Assembly (NCBI GenBank): GCA_900549715.1
Contig: URPK01000001.1
Span: 124,001 to 188,000, forward strand
Length of the DNA stretch: 64,000 nucleotides
Direction: 5' to 3'
Origin: an uncultured Collinsella sp.
Lineage (GTDB): Bacteria; Actinomycetota; Coriobacteriia; Coriobacteriales; Coriobacteriaceae
Numbering within the stretch: position 1 is the stretch's first letter; every line of letters starts with the position of its first letter. The notes under the pieces are model-generated. The model searched no databases, was not told where the DNA came from, and saw only the letters and a program-made list of their open reading frames with translations. Positions 27,107-36,735 of this stretch are shown piece after piece. The position numbers and the translations under genes are program-made.

Positions 27107-27826
27107 TTACCGCTTCTTCTTCTTGTTCTTCTTCTGCTTGCGCTGCTTGCCCTTGTTGCCCTGGGGCTTGTCGGCCTGTTTTGCTTCGGCAGCGGCCTTT
27201 TCTGCCTTCATCTTCTTGCGTTTGGTCTCGATGCGGAGTTTTTTGTTGATGCGCGCCTTAAGGAAGGCGCCAAACTGCTCGGCATCGCCGCGAACAAAGG
27301 TGTCCTTAGGGATCGCCACGCCCTGGTCGGCGAACATGGCAACAAAGATGCGCTCGCCGTCGAGCACGTGGTCGAGCTTTTCAAACGGGAAGAACTGCGA
27401 CTTGCCGCTCTTGCCCCAGACCATCAGACCGTCCTCGTTGGCGGCGACGCGGCGGTAGCGGCCACCCATGGACTCGTCGGCCTCAACGGCATCGATAAAG
27501 TCGCGGGCGAGGGTGTGGTGCAGGTTTTTGCTCCACCAGGCCAAAAAGGCGCCGAATACGATCAGGACGACGCCAAACTTGATCCAGTTACCGCCGGCCA
27601 ACAGCATGCCAATACCGAGCAGCGCGGCAATTGCCGCGGCGACATACAGCGAGCCGCGACGCCTGGGCGAGGCGACCAGGCGGGCGAAGTCGGTGACCAG
27701 ATCGTTTTCGTACTGATACTCGTTGAGGTACAGGATGCCGTCATCGGCTGCTGCCTGCGCCTCGAGCGCGACCTCGACCTGGTCGGCTGCTTCGGAGGGA
27801 ACGAGGTTGCTCTCTGCGTCTGCCAT
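27107..27826 (-). CDS. YcxB-like membrane protein with basic C-terminal tail
   Basis: 239 residues. Two adjacent membrane helices (~60-100: SLYVAAAIAALLGIGMLLAG, FGVVLIVFGAFLAWW) lie between a soluble N-terminal stretch and a conserved-looking region (DGLMVWGKSGKSQFFPFEKLDHV) that resembles the YcxB family. The last ~45 residues are a Lys/Gln/Ala-rich tail ending KKNKKKKR. Function unknown. It is divergent from dnaX, with 115 nt between the starts. Confidence 0.7.
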   Translation of the reverse strand: MADAESNLVPSEAADQVEVALEAQAAADDGILYLNEYQYENDLVTDFARLVASPRRRGSLYVAAAIAALLGIGMLLAGGNWIKFGVVLIVFGAFLAWWSKNLHHTLARDFIDAVEADESMGGRYRRVAANEDGLMVWGKSGKSQFFPFEKLDHVLDGERIFVAMFADQGVAIPKDTFVRGDAEQFGAFLKARINKKLRIETKRKKMKAEKAAAEAKQADKPQGNKGKQRKQKKNKKKKR

Positions 27827-27941
27827 GCTCTTTGGACTCCTATCGCGGCGGGCTCGCCGTACGGGTTATTATGGATGCAGTATGCCGTGCGACCGCATGG
27901 CCGCCGCGGCAACAGGACTCAGTATACCCGGGGGAGCACCC

Positions 27942-30425
27942 ATGGAATCGTTGTACCGAAAGTATCGCCCGCTCACCTTTGACTCCGTGGTGGGCCAGCA
28001 GCATATCGTCTCGACGCTCGAGCACGCCATCACCGAGGGGCGCCTGTCCCACGCCTACCTGTTCTGCGGACCGCGCGGCACGGGCAAGACCACCATGGCG
28101 CGCATCCTTGCCAAGGCGCTGCTGTGCCGCAATGCCGAGGCGGCGCGCGCCGAGGGTGCAAGCGGCTGCATGCCCGACGGTACTTGCGAGGAGTGCGAGC
28201 TCATTGCCGAGGGTAACCACCCCGATGTCTACGAGCTCGATGCCGCCTCCCGCACGGGCGTGGACAATGTGCGCGAGGAAATCATCAACTCCGTCAACTT
28301 TGCCCCGGTACGCGGCAAGTACAAGATCTATATCATCGACGAGGTCCACATGCTCACGACGGCGGCGTTCAACGCGCTGCTCAAGACGCTCGAGGAGCCG
28401 CCGGCGCACGTGATCTTTGTGCTGTGCACCACCGACCCGCAAAAGATTCTGGAGACCATCCTCTCGCGCTGCCAGCGCTTCGATTTCCACCGCATCGGCA
28501 ACGAGGATATCGAGCGTCGCCTGGCATACGTGTGCGAGCAGGAGGGCTTCGATTACGACGACGAGGCGCTCGCCATCGTGGCGCGCCATGCCAAGGGCGG
28601 CATGCGCGACGCGCTCTCCACGCTGGAGCAGCTGAGCGTTTTTGGCAACGGTTCTGTGCATGCGGACGATGCCCGCTCGCTTTTAGGCGAGGTTTCGGAC
28701 CAGATTCTGGGCGAGTTTTCCCGCGCCATTGCCGATCGCGATGTTGCCGAGCTCTATGGACTGATCCGTGCGCAGGTCGAGGAAGGAAACGACCTGCTGG
28801 AGCTGACGCGCGACCTGGTAGCGCATGTGCGTGACGTGTACGTTGCCTGCGTTGCCGGTGCCCGTGCCGAGCTGTTTGAGGGCGGCTCCGAGCAGGCCGA
28901 GGCGCTTGCTGCCGAGGCCGCTGCCTTTGGCGAGCATCCTGCCGACCGCCTGGCCCGCGTGCTGACGGTGCTCGACGATGCCGCACTGGAGATGAGGGGC
29001 GCGAGCGACGTGCGCCTGGTGCTCGAGATTGCCTGTACGCGTCTGGCACGTCCCGAGGCTGATTTAACGATTGAGGCATTGGCCGAGCGCGTGGCTCGCT
29101 TGGAGGCCATGGTTGCCAACGGCGCCGTGCCGGCGAGCGTGGCTGCTGCTCAGGCCGCCGCGCCTGCAGCATCCGTACCCGCTGCTGCCCAACAGCCGAC
29201 GCTCATTTCGGGCGCTCGTGCTGCCGCTCCGGCGGCATCCGCTGCCCCCGCTGCTACGTCCGCGCGCCAGGGCGGTATGCCTTGGGACCGTGGTGCTGCT
29301 GTTCCGGCTGCCCAGCCTGCGTCCCGTTCTGCGTCCGTGTCAGCTTCCAAGCCTGCAGCGCCTGCACCTCAGCCTGCGCCAACTCCGACGCCTCAGCCCG
29401 TTGCGGCCCCCGCGCCTGCCACCGCTCCGGCACCTAAGCCCCAGTCCAACAATGCCGCCCAGGTTGCTGCCGCTGGTGCCGCCGAGACCCCCGCGGTCGA
29501 GGATGCCGGAGAGCTGCAGCGCAAATGGGCCGAGGTTGTCGAGCGTGTCAAGGCGCGTCAGGCTTCCTACGCAGGGCTTTTGCTCAACGCTCGCGCCACG
29601 GCCGACGACGGCTCCAAGCTCACGGTCTCGTTCCCCGCGGGCTCGACCTTTGCCATCAAGATGCTCGGACGCGCCGACACGCAGTCGGTGGTCCTGCCGA
29701 CAGTCAGTGCGGTCTTCGGTCGTCGTACCGTCGACTATGTCCTGGATGGGGGTGGCACGCCGGCTCCTCAACATGAGGAGCATTCTCCATCTGCACGGGC
29801 TGCGGTATCTGCGGACCCGCAACCCGTGTCCTCGGCGGCCCCTGTATCCTCGAGCGCCAGCGCTCCACAGCAGCAAGCGACGCCGGTGATGGCACCGACC
29901 CCGTCGGCGCCTGAACCCGTTGCGCCCAAACCGGCTGCTCCGGTCCCCGGGCCTAAGCCCGCCGCCGCGCCTGCGCCCAAGTCATCCGACCTGGCTAAGG
30001 CCCCCTGGCTGCGCTCCGACAACCCCGCCGGCGCTCCTGCCACGGGCAAGCTCCCGACCGAGCCCGCACCCCGAGCGCCCGAGCGCGCGTCCGCTCCCAA
30101 GGCTCAGCCCGCCGCGCCGTCTGCGCCGTGGGAATCCGAGCAGGTTCCCTACGACGATGTCATGGTCGGCGGTTTTGCTGCCGATGCCGGCGGGGACGAT
30201 CTGCCCCCGTTCGACGTGCCGGGTGCGGCGTCCGCGCCCAAGCCCGCTGCAACTGCCCCCAAAGAGGAGGACGCTCCTGCGGCTCCCTGGGAGTCCAACC
30301 CCGGCGCGGGCAGCCCCTTCGGCCATCAAGGCGCAGCCCCAAGCATCCCGCAGACCGAGGACGAAGCCAAAGCCCTCATCCGTAGCGTCTTCGGCCAGTC
30401 CACCATCTTCAAACCGGTGGAGTAG
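27942..30425 (+). CDS. dnaX: DNA polymerase III gamma/tau subunit
   Basis: 827 residues from ATG 27942 (GGGGGAG upstream; the frame is open for 200 nt further but without a sensible start). AAA+ clamp-loader ATPase: Walker A GPRGTGKTT from residue 43, a four-Cys zinc module between ~62 and 90, Walker B IDEVHM, sensor/arginine finger SRCQRFDF. After ~380 comes a very long Ala/Pro-rich region with a small folded domain near 525-610 and a conserved C-terminal tip (KALIRSVFGQSTIFKPVE). It loads the beta clamp at the replication fork. No slippery-sequence frameshift signal was obvious. Confidence 0.96.
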   Translation: MESLYRKYRPLTFDSVVGQQHIVSTLEHAITEGRLSHAYLFCGPRGTGKTTMARILAKALLCRNAEAARAEGASGCMPDGTCEECELIAEGNHPDVYELDAASRTGVDNVREEIINSVNFAPVRGKYKIYIIDEVHMLTTAAFNALLKTLEEPPAHVIFVLCTTDPQKILETILSRCQRFDFHRIGNEDIERRLAYVCEQEGFDYDDEALAIVARHAKGGMRDALSTLEQLSVFGNGSVHADDARSLLGEVSDQILGEFSRAIADRDVAELYGLIRAQVEEGNDLLELTRDLVAHVRDVYVACVAGARAELFEGGSEQAEALAAEAAAFGEHPADRLARVLTVLDDAALEMRGASDVRLVLEIACTRLARPEADLTIEALAERVARLEAMVANGAVPASVAAAQAAAPAASVPAAAQQPTLISGARAAAPAASAAPAATSARQGGMPWDRGAAVPAAQPASRSASVSASKPAAPAPQPAPTPTPQPVAAPAPATAPAPKPQSNNAAQVAAAGAAETPAVEDAGELQRKWAEVVERVKARQASYAGLLLNARATADDGSKLTVSFPAGSTFAIKMLGRADTQSVVLPTVSAVFGRRTVDYVLDGGGTPAPQHEEHSPSARAAVSADPQPVSSAAPVSSSASAPQQQATPVMAPTPSAPEPVAPKPAAPVPGPKPAAAPAPKSSDLAKAPWLRSDNPAGAPATGKLPTEPAPRAPERASAPKAQPAAPSAPWESEQVPYDDVMVGGFAADAGGDDLPPFDVPGAASAPKPAATAPKEEDAPAAPWESNPGAGSPFGHQGAAPSIPQTEDEAKALIRSVFGQSTIFKPVE

Positions 30426-30479
30426 CTGTACGGGCGGGTATACTGCTCAGGAAGAGACTTCTTTGAACGGAGCGAGCTT

Positions 30480-30740
30480 ATGATGTGGGAATATGTCCGC
30501 CTCGAGGACGATACGCAAGTTTCGTATTCCGAAGTCCGTGAGGACAACACGGTGAAGGTCGTTGTGGAGCGCCCGCGCGATTGGGGTTTTGACGCGGCGG
30601 AGTGTATCTTGCCGGCATTCAATTGGGTGTCACATGAGGGCTTTAGCGAAGCGGACCTCAAAGAACTCGATGATTTCGTGCGTAACAATGCCCCGCTCAT
30701 CCTGCGTTTTGCCTACGAAGGCGGACGAGTCTATGCCTAG
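30480..30740 (+). CDS. Small conserved-looking protein, unknown
   Basis: 86 residues from ATG 30480 (or the adjacent ATG 30483), preceded by GGAGCGAG. Soluble and acidic with several Trp/Phe (MMWEYVRLEDDTQVSYSEVR), no motif recognised. It sits 55 nt after dnaX on the same strand and may be co-transcribed. Codon use matches neighbouring genes, which supports a real gene. Confidence 0.65.
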   Translation: MMWEYVRLEDDTQVSYSEVREDNTVKVVVERPRDWGFDAAECILPAFNWVSHEGFSEADLKELDDFVRNNAPLILRFAYEGGRVYA

Positions 30741-30762
30741 TCTCTTCCGACTCGGCCATATA

Positions 30763-31230
30763 TCACTTTCTTTTGTCCGGGCGCATCTGTATTTCGGACA
30801 TGTGTAGTGTGGTGCCGCGTATATCGCATTCGAGCAGACAAGCGCGTGACGGTCGGCCTAGGATGCTGAGGTCGATACGATACGTCGCATGGCCGTCCGT
30901 GTACTCGACTTGCTCGGCGTTGACGGTTGCTCCGATTGTAAATAAAGAGCCCAGTTCGGCATCGACAATCTTGGAGTCCTTTATCTTGACCTTGAACTCT
31001 TGGTAGAGGGACGGGCTGTTGTAGTAAATGGTTCGGGTTCCGTCGGTGCATTCATTGGTCGTCTCCCATTTGACGACGGGCTGGTCCGAGCTGGCTATCA
31101 GCAGTTCTGCTCCAAAAGCTATGGCATGGGTGATGACAACCAGCAATGCCCAGCCGACAAAGAGATAGAGAACCACATATGCAACGGGGTGTTTTGAGCG
31201 GATGTTTTGGAGCGCGTCGAGGGCATTCAT
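30763..31230 (-). CDS. Single-pass membrane protein, unknown
   Basis: 155 residues with GGAGG 7 nt before the ATG. One membrane helix near the N-terminus (VAYVVLYLFVGWALLVVITHAI) followed by a mostly beta-like extracellular domain with two Cys near the end (RACLLEC) that could form a disulfide. Convergent with the small gene at 30480. Function not recognised. Confidence 0.65.
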   Translation of the reverse strand: MNALDALQNIRSKHPVAYVVLYLFVGWALLVVITHAIAFGAELLIASSDQPVVKWETTNECTDGTRTIYYNSPSLYQEFKVKIKDSKIVDAELGSLFTIGATVNAEQVEYTDGHATYRIDLSILGRPSRACLLECDIRGTTLHMSEIQMRPDKRK

Positions 31231-31373
31231 GGGGGCACCTCCAAATTGCTGTCTGTGACAATCAAATTATACCCTGCCATCATGAGCGCCGCCTCGAGCA
31301 GCGGTTTGGCATTTAGCTATTTAGTGGCACACATGAAATGCCGGATTCGGCTCTACTAGATTGAGTATGCGAT

Positions 31374-31408
31374 ATTATGCAACCTTGCATAATTCGGCCT
31401 TGCATAAT
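31374..31408. promoter_or_regulatory. ATTATGCAA/TTGCATAAT sites upstream of ebfC-recR
   Basis: A 20-bp dyad ATTATGCAA-CC-TTGCATAAT (31374-31393) plus a third copy TTGCATAAT at 31400-31408 lie in the 340-nt gap before ebfC. The same 9-mer occurs upstream of arcC (49124) and of the LytS gene (61020). A weak -10 (TACGAT, 31490) lies downstream. Nothing else is seen in 31231-31570. Confidence 0.45.
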
Positions 31409-31570
31409 CTTTGCGCGTGGTTTGTATTGGAGGACATGTATATCGACTGAGGTAGCGTGTCCGCCCCGCTTGCTTGCCCCGCGCCGTGGTACGATTTTTG
31501 AGTTTGAAAGTCCCGTCGCGCTCCGGCTGCCCTTGCAGCTTGTCGCGCGGCCGCACGTAAAGGAGCCATC

Positions 31571-31891
31571 ATGGCCGGTATGAACATGCAGCAAATGATG
31601 AAGCAGGCTCGCAAGATGCAGGAGCAGCTTGCCGCCGCGCAGGAAAACCTTAAGTCCCAGACCGTCGACGCCTCTGCCGGCGGCGGCATGGTCAAGGTGA
31701 CCGTTAACGGCGAGATGGAGCTCGTCAACCTCACCATCGACCCCGATGCCCTCGATCCCGAGGACGTCGATATGCTGCAGGACATGATCATGGCTGCCGT
31801 CAACGAGGCCGTCCGCGGTGTCAACGAGCTTGCCAACAAGCAGATGGGCGCCATCACCGGCGGCCTCAACATCCCGGGCATGCCGTTCTAA
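31571..31891 (+). CDS. ebfC: YbaB/EbfC family nucleoid-associated protein
   Basis: 106 residues with AAAGGAG before the ATG. Met/Gln-rich helical N-terminus ([19 protein letters not shown]) and the family core [15 protein letters not shown], then a C-terminal helix. YbaB/EbfC proteins are small dimeric DNA-binding proteins. As in most bacteria it sits between dnaX and recR; it ends 13 nt before recR. Confidence 0.95.
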   Translation: MAGMNMQQMMKQARKMQEQLAAAQENLKSQTVDASAGGGMVKVTVNGEMELVNLTIDPDALDPEDVDMLQDMIMAAVNEAVRGVNELANKQMGAITGGLNIPGMPF

Positions 31892-31904
31892 GACGCGCAT
31901 ATAT

Positions 31905-32501
31905 ATGAGTGCCAACCATAGCCTGCAAAAATTGCTCGATGAGCTGGGTCGCCTGCCGGGCATTGGCCCCAAGTCGGCTCAGCGCATCGCCTATTACCTG
32001 TTGGAGGCTGACGCCGAGGAAGCGCGCCGCCTGGCCGAGGCCATCCTGGAGGTTAAGCAGGAGGTTCACTTTTGCAGCCGCTGCTTTAACTACGCCACGG
32101 CCGACGAGTGCTCCATCTGCCAGGATTCGATGCGCGACACCACTCGCATTTGCGTGGTGGGCGAGCCGCGCGACGTCCAGGCGATCGAGCGCACGGGCAG
32201 CTACCACGGTCTCTACCACGTATTGGGCGGCGTGATCAGCCCCATGGACAAGATTGGCCCCGAGCAGCTGCACATTCGCGAGCTGCTGGCACGCTTGGGC
32301 CACGAGGACATCCACGAGGTCATCATCGCCACCAACCCCAATATCGAGGGCGAGACCACGGCGAGCTACCTGGCCCGCACTATCAAGCCGCTGGGCGTTG
32401 AGGTATCGCGTCTGGCGAGCGGCCTTCCCGTGGGCGGCGACCTGGAGTATGCCGACGAGCTTACGCTTGGGCGCGCCATCGAGGCCCGTCGCACGATTTA
32501 G
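31905..32501 (+). CDS. recR: Recombination mediator protein RecR
   Basis: 198 residues, the standard RecR length. Helix-hairpin-helix [20 protein letters not shown] near the N-terminus, a zinc finger CSRC...CSIC (~54-69), and a Toprim domain ([30 protein letters not shown]). With RecO/RecF it loads RecA at gaps. The ATG has no strong ribosome-binding site; coupling to ebfC 13 nt upstream is likely. Confidence 0.96.
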   Translation: MSANHSLQKLLDELGRLPGIGPKSAQRIAYYLLEADAEEARRLAEAILEVKQEVHFCSRCFNYATADECSICQDSMRDTTRICVVGEPRDVQAIERTGSYHGLYHVLGGVISPMDKIGPEQLHIRELLARLGHEDIHEVIIATNPNIEGETTASYLARTIKPLGVEVSRLASGLPVGGDLEYADELTLGRAIEARRTI

Positions 32502-32538
32502 GTGGCGAGCCTGCTCCTGCCGTATGTCTTCATCGCGA

Positions 32539-32568
32539 CGCACGGGGTAGCCATAATTTCCCCGTGCG
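32539..32568 (+). terminator. Terminator-like hairpin after recR
   Basis: 9-bp stem CGCACGGGG/CCCCGTGCG with a 12-nt loop, followed by ACTGTAAGTTTGTT. Confidence 0.55.
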
Positions 32569-32576
32569 ACTGTAAG

Positions 32577-32662
32577 TTTGTTGTGCAACAAAGATGCTTT
32601 GTATCCGCTTATCGCATGGATGCTTCCACTCGCATCCTTAATTTGCCCATTCGTTGCGCAAC
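32577..32662. promoter_or_regulatory. Two GTTGYGCAAC dyads upstream of the 32.7-kb operon
   Basis: TTTGTTGTGCAACAAA (32577-32592) is a perfect 16-bp palindrome; GTTGCGCAAC (32653-32662) is a second dyad with the same core, 73 bp downstream. They precede a three-gene kinase/FHA operon and may be operator sites. Confidence 0.4.
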
Positions 32663-32706
32663 CTTTTGGGTTCGCTGATACACTCAAATATGGATTCGAA
32701 TGAATG

Positions 32707-32731
32707 CGCCGCTCCCGAGCGGCGTGTTTTT
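32707..32731 (+). terminator. Terminator or attenuator directly upstream of the 32747 gene
   Basis: 7-bp stem CGCCGCT/AGCGGCG with a CCCG loop followed by TGTTTTT, ending only a few bases before the GGAGGAG ribosome-binding site. It could stop read-through from recR or attenuate the operon. Confidence 0.65.
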
Positions 32732-32746
32732 GTTGGAGGAGAACGC

Positions 32747-33652
32747 ATGCGGCCCGGTGGCACTCAGACAAAGCGCGGCGCCGCGGTGCGCATGCGACGC
32801 CGACTGGGCTTGGCGCCGCGGGCGTACGCACTGCTGTCTTGCTCGCTGGTGCTGGTCATAGCTGGCGTTTCTGCCTATGGCATGACCGTGCCGTCCATGA
32901 TGCAGGCACATGCCGCACGCGAACCGCGCGTGGGGCATGAGGTCAAAAGTGACCTGGGGACCACGACTGGATATGCTTGGGCAAGTGTGGTCGCGCATAT
33001 TGTGTTTGGCACCGGCGACGCGGACGGCGCCGAGGCCCCGGACAACGAAGTCACGCTTGCCAATGGCAAAACCATCGTGCTCACCAACACCAAGATCATC
33101 GATCGGTTGTCCAACAATAGCGTGGCGGCAACGGTGAATAAGGTCGAGCAGCAGAAGGAGCAGGACGCCCAGCAGTCCGGAAAGCCCGGTAGCTCGGATA
33201 CTTCTGGCTCCGGCTCGGATTCGTCGAGTTCGGGCGGTGGCTCTGGGTCGGGTTCCTCTGCCGGAGGGTCTGGAAACGGCGGCTCGACGGGCGGCAACAC
33301 TGACAACGATGCAAACTCCGGTGGCCTTTCCGCTGCTGAGGAAGAGAGCATTCACAGTTGGCTTGTGACCAAGTACAACATGCTCGACGGCTATGTTTCT
33401 CGTGCCAATGACGTGGTTTCGACCTATAACTCTACGGGAGATCCCAGGCCGTGCGACAGCCTGGTCGGGGAGATGTTTGTCATTCGAGCCGAGTTCGGTC
33501 GTCAGACATTCTCGCCCCGGTCAAAGTGGTATCAGCAGTATGCCAATCTGTGGGGCTGTTACACCAACCTATGTCAATGGGTCGGCCATTACGGCGATGA
33601 TGACGTCGCGCTCGGTAACTTCAACAATAACGTGGCGGCGCTTGCCCTATGA
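32747..33652 (+). CDS. Membrane-anchored secreted protein with Gly/Ser linker
   Basis: 301 residues from ATG 32747 (GGAGGAG upstream). Basic N-terminus, one membrane helix (YALLSCSLVLVIAGVSAYGM), an extracellular segment, a Gly/Ser-rich flexible linker (~150-195), and a C-terminal helical domain with Trp and Cys residues. No family recognised. Its stop overlaps the ATG of the kinase gene, so it is coupled to a kinase and an FHA protein and may be a phosphorylation-controlled surface component. Confidence 0.75.
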   Translation: MRPGGTQTKRGAAVRMRRRLGLAPRAYALLSCSLVLVIAGVSAYGMTVPSMMQAHAAREPRVGHEVKSDLGTTTGYAWASVVAHIVFGTGDADGAEAPDNEVTLANGKTIVLTNTKIIDRLSNNSVAATVNKVEQQKEQDAQQSGKPGSSDTSGSGSDSSSSGGGSGSGSSAGGSGNGGSTGGNTDNDANSGGLSAAEEESIHSWLVTKYNMLDGYVSRANDVVSTYNSTGDPRPCDSLVGEMFVIRAEFGRQTFSPRSKWYQQYANLWGCYTNLCQWVGHYGDDDVALGNFNNNVAALAL

Positions 33653-35493
33653 TGACCGATCTTGCATCCACCACACCACAATCGCTCGGTCGCGATCCCA
33701 TGGTCGGCCTGCGCCTGGCGCGTGTCGACGGGTTTGAGCCGGCCATTGCGCTCGGTCAGGATGAACTGCCTGCCTATCTGCGTCGTTTTACGATACTGTT
33801 TGCCGACGATGCCACCATGCGCCGTGGCGGTATCGGCCGCGTGACGCGTGCCGTCAACGCCCAAGGCGAGGCCGTAGCACTCAAACAGCTCATCTTGCCG
33901 ACGCGCGATGAGTTTGACGACGATGCCGCCCATGAGGCGCTGGTCGCCAAGTTCAAAGCGGCATTTCGCGAGGAATATGAATGCCATCGCGCCCTTTCGG
34001 GCCTTAAGGGCTTTCCCCGCCTCTATGGCTGGGGCGAGGTTGACGGTGTGCCTGCAATTGTCATGGAATGGGTCGAGGGCGAGACGCTTGCCCGCTTGCG
34101 TTCGCGACTTGCCGTGGACGATGCCGGCCGCCTATCGCCGCTTGTGGCGGCGCGCTTGGGGCGCGACCTGTTCGACCTGCTCTGCCGCATGAGCCTGGTG
34201 GGGGAGGGCTTTGTCCATCGCGATATCTCGCCCGCTAATATTATGGTGCGTACGGCGCGTCTACCGCTTGACCGGCAGCTTGCCGAGGGCACCTTTGACC
34301 TGTGCCTGATCGACTTTGGCTCGTCGCTGGCGCTCGAGCCTGCGTCGGCCGTGGCCGGTACCGGCGGCAAGGCGTCGTTTACGGAGCGCTATGCCACGCT
34401 GCGTCGCGCGACGGTTGCCTATGCCCCGCCCGAGATGCTCACCGACGATATTCCCAACCTGCGCGCTTTGCGTATGTCGCCGGCGATTGACGTCTATGCC
34501 GCGGCAAGCACGGTTTACGAGCTCATTGCCGGCGCCGCGCCATACGAAGCCGCGCCGAGCACTTCGGGCACCTCGGGTTCGCGCAAAAAGACGCGCGACA
34601 TCGCCAGCCCCTACCGTCTCAAGATGGACACGCTGCCCGACTATCCCATTGGTGCCCATGCGCCCGGTTGCGATTTGACTCAGCTGCTTCGTCGTGAGCC
34701 CGATGTGGCGCTCGCTGCGGCCGAGCAGGCCCAGCAGCTGGGGCTTGAGCCGGATTCCGAGGAGCTACGCGATGCGCTGGCGTTTGTCGATGCCCAGCTG
34801 TTCGACGTGGTGATGGCCTGTCTGTCCAGCCATCAAAAAGATCGTCCCGAGCCGGCGGCGGTCGAGGCGGCGCTCTCGGCGTTTTGTGACCACTATGCGC
34901 AAGATGTCGGTCGTTCGCTCCGCGGCGAGCCGCTCACGCCGTGCCCCATGGATGCGTCTGGCCGCGCGGTTCGTCGCGCGCTGATGGTCGGCGCGACGGT
35001 CGTCTGTGGCGTGGTTTGGGCTGTGGTCGTGGTTTCGGCCGCGCTGCTGGCGTCGGGCGCTCGCGTGACGGCGACTTTGGGATCGCTCGTGTGGTCTGGG
35101 TCGCTACCGGGTATTATTGCCGCACTGGCGTTGGCGCTGCCAGGCATAGCCGGCGTTGTCGCGGGGGCACTTGCGCGCAATCGGCGCTCGGGCTTCCTGC
35201 AGGGTGTGCTTGCGCTTTCTGCCTGCGAGGTTCCGGTGCTGGTTGTGGCTGCATGTAGCGTATTTTCCCAACGCGCCGTGATGGGCGGCCTTGTTGCCGC
35301 TCTGGTTGCAACCTATACGCTTACGTGGTTTTTGCTTGCGATGGGCTTTGCCTTTGAACTTTCCGTTTCGGCACCGCGACGCACAAAAGCCCAGATGGCG
35401 ACTCCGCTTGCCGGTGGAGCCGCAGCTGCCCGTACTTTTGGCGGACCTGTCAAAGTATCGTCCGATTCTATTTCTACGACCAAGGAGGCCTAG
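33649..35493 (+). CDS. Ser/Thr protein kinase-like protein with membrane C-terminus
   Basis: 614 residues. Kinase fold ~50-400 with VALKQLIL lysine, EWVEGETL hinge, catalytic loop HRDISPANI, IDFGSS and the APPE motif; the glycine loop (RRGGIGRV) is degenerate. About four membrane helices lie between ~440 and 590. Like the kinase at 19393 it has no extracellular PASTA domain. Overlaps the preceding gene by 4 nt and is followed 3 nt later by an FHA protein, its likely phospho-reader. Confidence 0.87.
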   Translation: MMTDLASTTPQSLGRDPMVGLRLARVDGFEPAIALGQDELPAYLRRFTILFADDATMRRGGIGRVTRAVNAQGEAVALKQLILPTRDEFDDDAAHEALVAKFKAAFREEYECHRALSGLKGFPRLYGWGEVDGVPAIVMEWVEGETLARLRSRLAVDDAGRLSPLVAARLGRDLFDLLCRMSLVGEGFVHRDISPANIMVRTARLPLDRQLAEGTFDLCLIDFGSSLALEPASAVAGTGGKASFTERYATLRRATVAYAPPEMLTDDIPNLRALRMSPAIDVYAAASTVYELIAGAAPYEAAPSTSGTSGSRKKTRDIASPYRLKMDTLPDYPIGAHAPGCDLTQLLRREPDVALAAAEQAQQLGLEPDSEELRDALAFVDAQLFDVVMACLSSHQKDRPEPAAVEAALSAFCDHYAQDVGRSLRGEPLTPCPMDASGRAVRRALMVGATVVCGVVWAVVVVSAALLASGARVTATLGSLVWSGSLPGIIAALALALPGIAGVVAGALARNRRSGFLQGVLALSACEVPVLVVAACSVFSQRAVMGGLVAALVATYTLTWFLLAMGFAFELSVSAPRRTKAQMATPLAGGAAAARTFGGPVKVSSDSISTTKEA

Positions 35494-35496
35494 GTC

Positions 35497-36435
35497 ATGG
35501 CATCTCAAGTTGAGCTCACCCCATGCGGGGCCATGTTTGACATCTTTAAGCGCGCGGCGCATCTGAGCCATATCGAGCTGTGCGGCTTGGTGCTTTCGTC
35601 CCGTCCGCTCGCCGACGGCCGCAGCCCGCAGAGCCGAGCCGCCGATCGCTCTTGGGTTTCCCGCTTTATCGTTCGCGCGCCGGTCGGCACGCTTCAGCAG
35701 CGCTACTTTGCCGAATACGGTACCTCGGCTGCGCGTATTATGTCGCAACTGGCCCTGCGCCAGCGCAATCCCATGGACTCCACGGCTGTGATCAATATGG
35801 TGTGCGGTCCTGCAGGTGAACCGATGGTGCGCGCGCTCGAAGAGTGCCACCAGGACACGAATCTCTATCGCAACGCGCTCGATCGCCTGTCCCAGGCGGC
35901 GGAACTCATGCCCGCCGAGCGCGCCGAGGCCGTGCTGGTGCTGTTTGTCGCCGTCGGTTGTTCGGCGGATGTGCGGTCCTCGGTGAACTATGCCATCGAC
36001 TACGTGCACGCGACCTGTGGCGGAGGCACCTCCACGCCGCGTTCGCTTGGCATGTCGATGACCGCGGGCGAGCGCGAACCCGCCCCGGCGCATCCCTTGG
36101 GCTTGCTGCGCGTGCAAAACAGTTTTGTCGTGAGCGCCCCGCGTTGGATTCAGCCGAGCGAGCAGGGTGTTGAGATTGGCGCGCTGGCCACTGGTGAGGG
36201 CGATATTACCGACGTCGGCGACGATGTCTCGGCCCGCCATGCCCATATCTGGTGCGATGCTCAAAATATCTGGCACGTCGAGGACTTGTCGTCCACCAAC
36301 GGAACCGTGGTGGTAAACGGGGCCACGCGCGTCTGCATTCAGGTCGAGCCCGGCCGTTCCGCCCAACTCAATCCCGGCGACGAGCTCAAGCTCGGCGAAT
36401 CCACTACCTATGCCATCCTCTTCGGTGCCCTCTAG
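35497..36435 (+). CDS. FHA-domain protein with helical N-terminal domain
   Basis: 312 residues. An all-helical N-terminal domain (~1-185) of no family I recognise, then a C-terminal FHA domain with DVGDDVSARHAHIWC and the DLSSTNGTVVVN loop, which carries the phosphothreonine-binding Ser, Arg, His and Asn residues. Third gene of the secreted-protein/kinase/FHA operon. Its last ~120 codons are repeated, somewhat diverged, at 42737-43105 on the far side of the island. Confidence 0.88.
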   Translation: MASQVELTPCGAMFDIFKRAAHLSHIELCGLVLSSRPLADGRSPQSRAADRSWVSRFIVRAPVGTLQQRYFAEYGTSAARIMSQLALRQRNPMDSTAVINMVCGPAGEPMVRALEECHQDTNLYRNALDRLSQAAELMPAERAEAVLVLFVAVGCSADVRSSVNYAIDYVHATCGGGTSTPRSLGMSMTAGEREPAPAHPLGLLRVQNSFVVSAPRWIQPSEQGVEIGALATGEGDITDVGDDVSARHAHIWCDAQNIWHVEDLSSTNGTVVVNGATRVCIQVEPGRSAQLNPGDELKLGESTTYAILFGAL

Positions 36436-36480
36436 CCGGCAGTTAAGGACGTTCCTTTTCTGCCGGCACTTGGGGACACT
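36435..36480. repeat. Dispersed repeat, CCGGCA-CTTGGGGACG family
   Basis: Starts inside the FHA stop codon: GCCGGCAG and CTGCCGGC arms (36435-36442, 36460-36467) around a T-rich loop, then CTTGGGGACA. Related copies lie at 50448-50494 and 56404-56452. May serve as a terminator. Confidence 0.6.
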
Positions 36481-36735
36481 CCTCGGCGCGCCAGAGCCGG
36501 TCGCCTGGGGATGGAGAGGCCATTTTGGCCCTTGGCGGTCAGTCGGGGCGAAACTAGAAGATCTTTCCGATTCGCGGCTGTTCATGCTTGTAGAGCATCT
36601 AAAACAATAGGATGTTATTCTGGAATATGCCGGGTGCGTGAACTTGCCTGTCTTAGCCTTAATAAGGTATAGGGGAGTTTGGCTCAGGGGTTCCGTGTTG
36701 TTCTTCAGCGCAGTATTGTGGGACAGATTTGCTGA

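Noticed and set aside
31866..32831. 321-codon minus-strand frame over recR
   Set aside because: Antisense shadow of recR extending into the gap; low complexity and no start signal.
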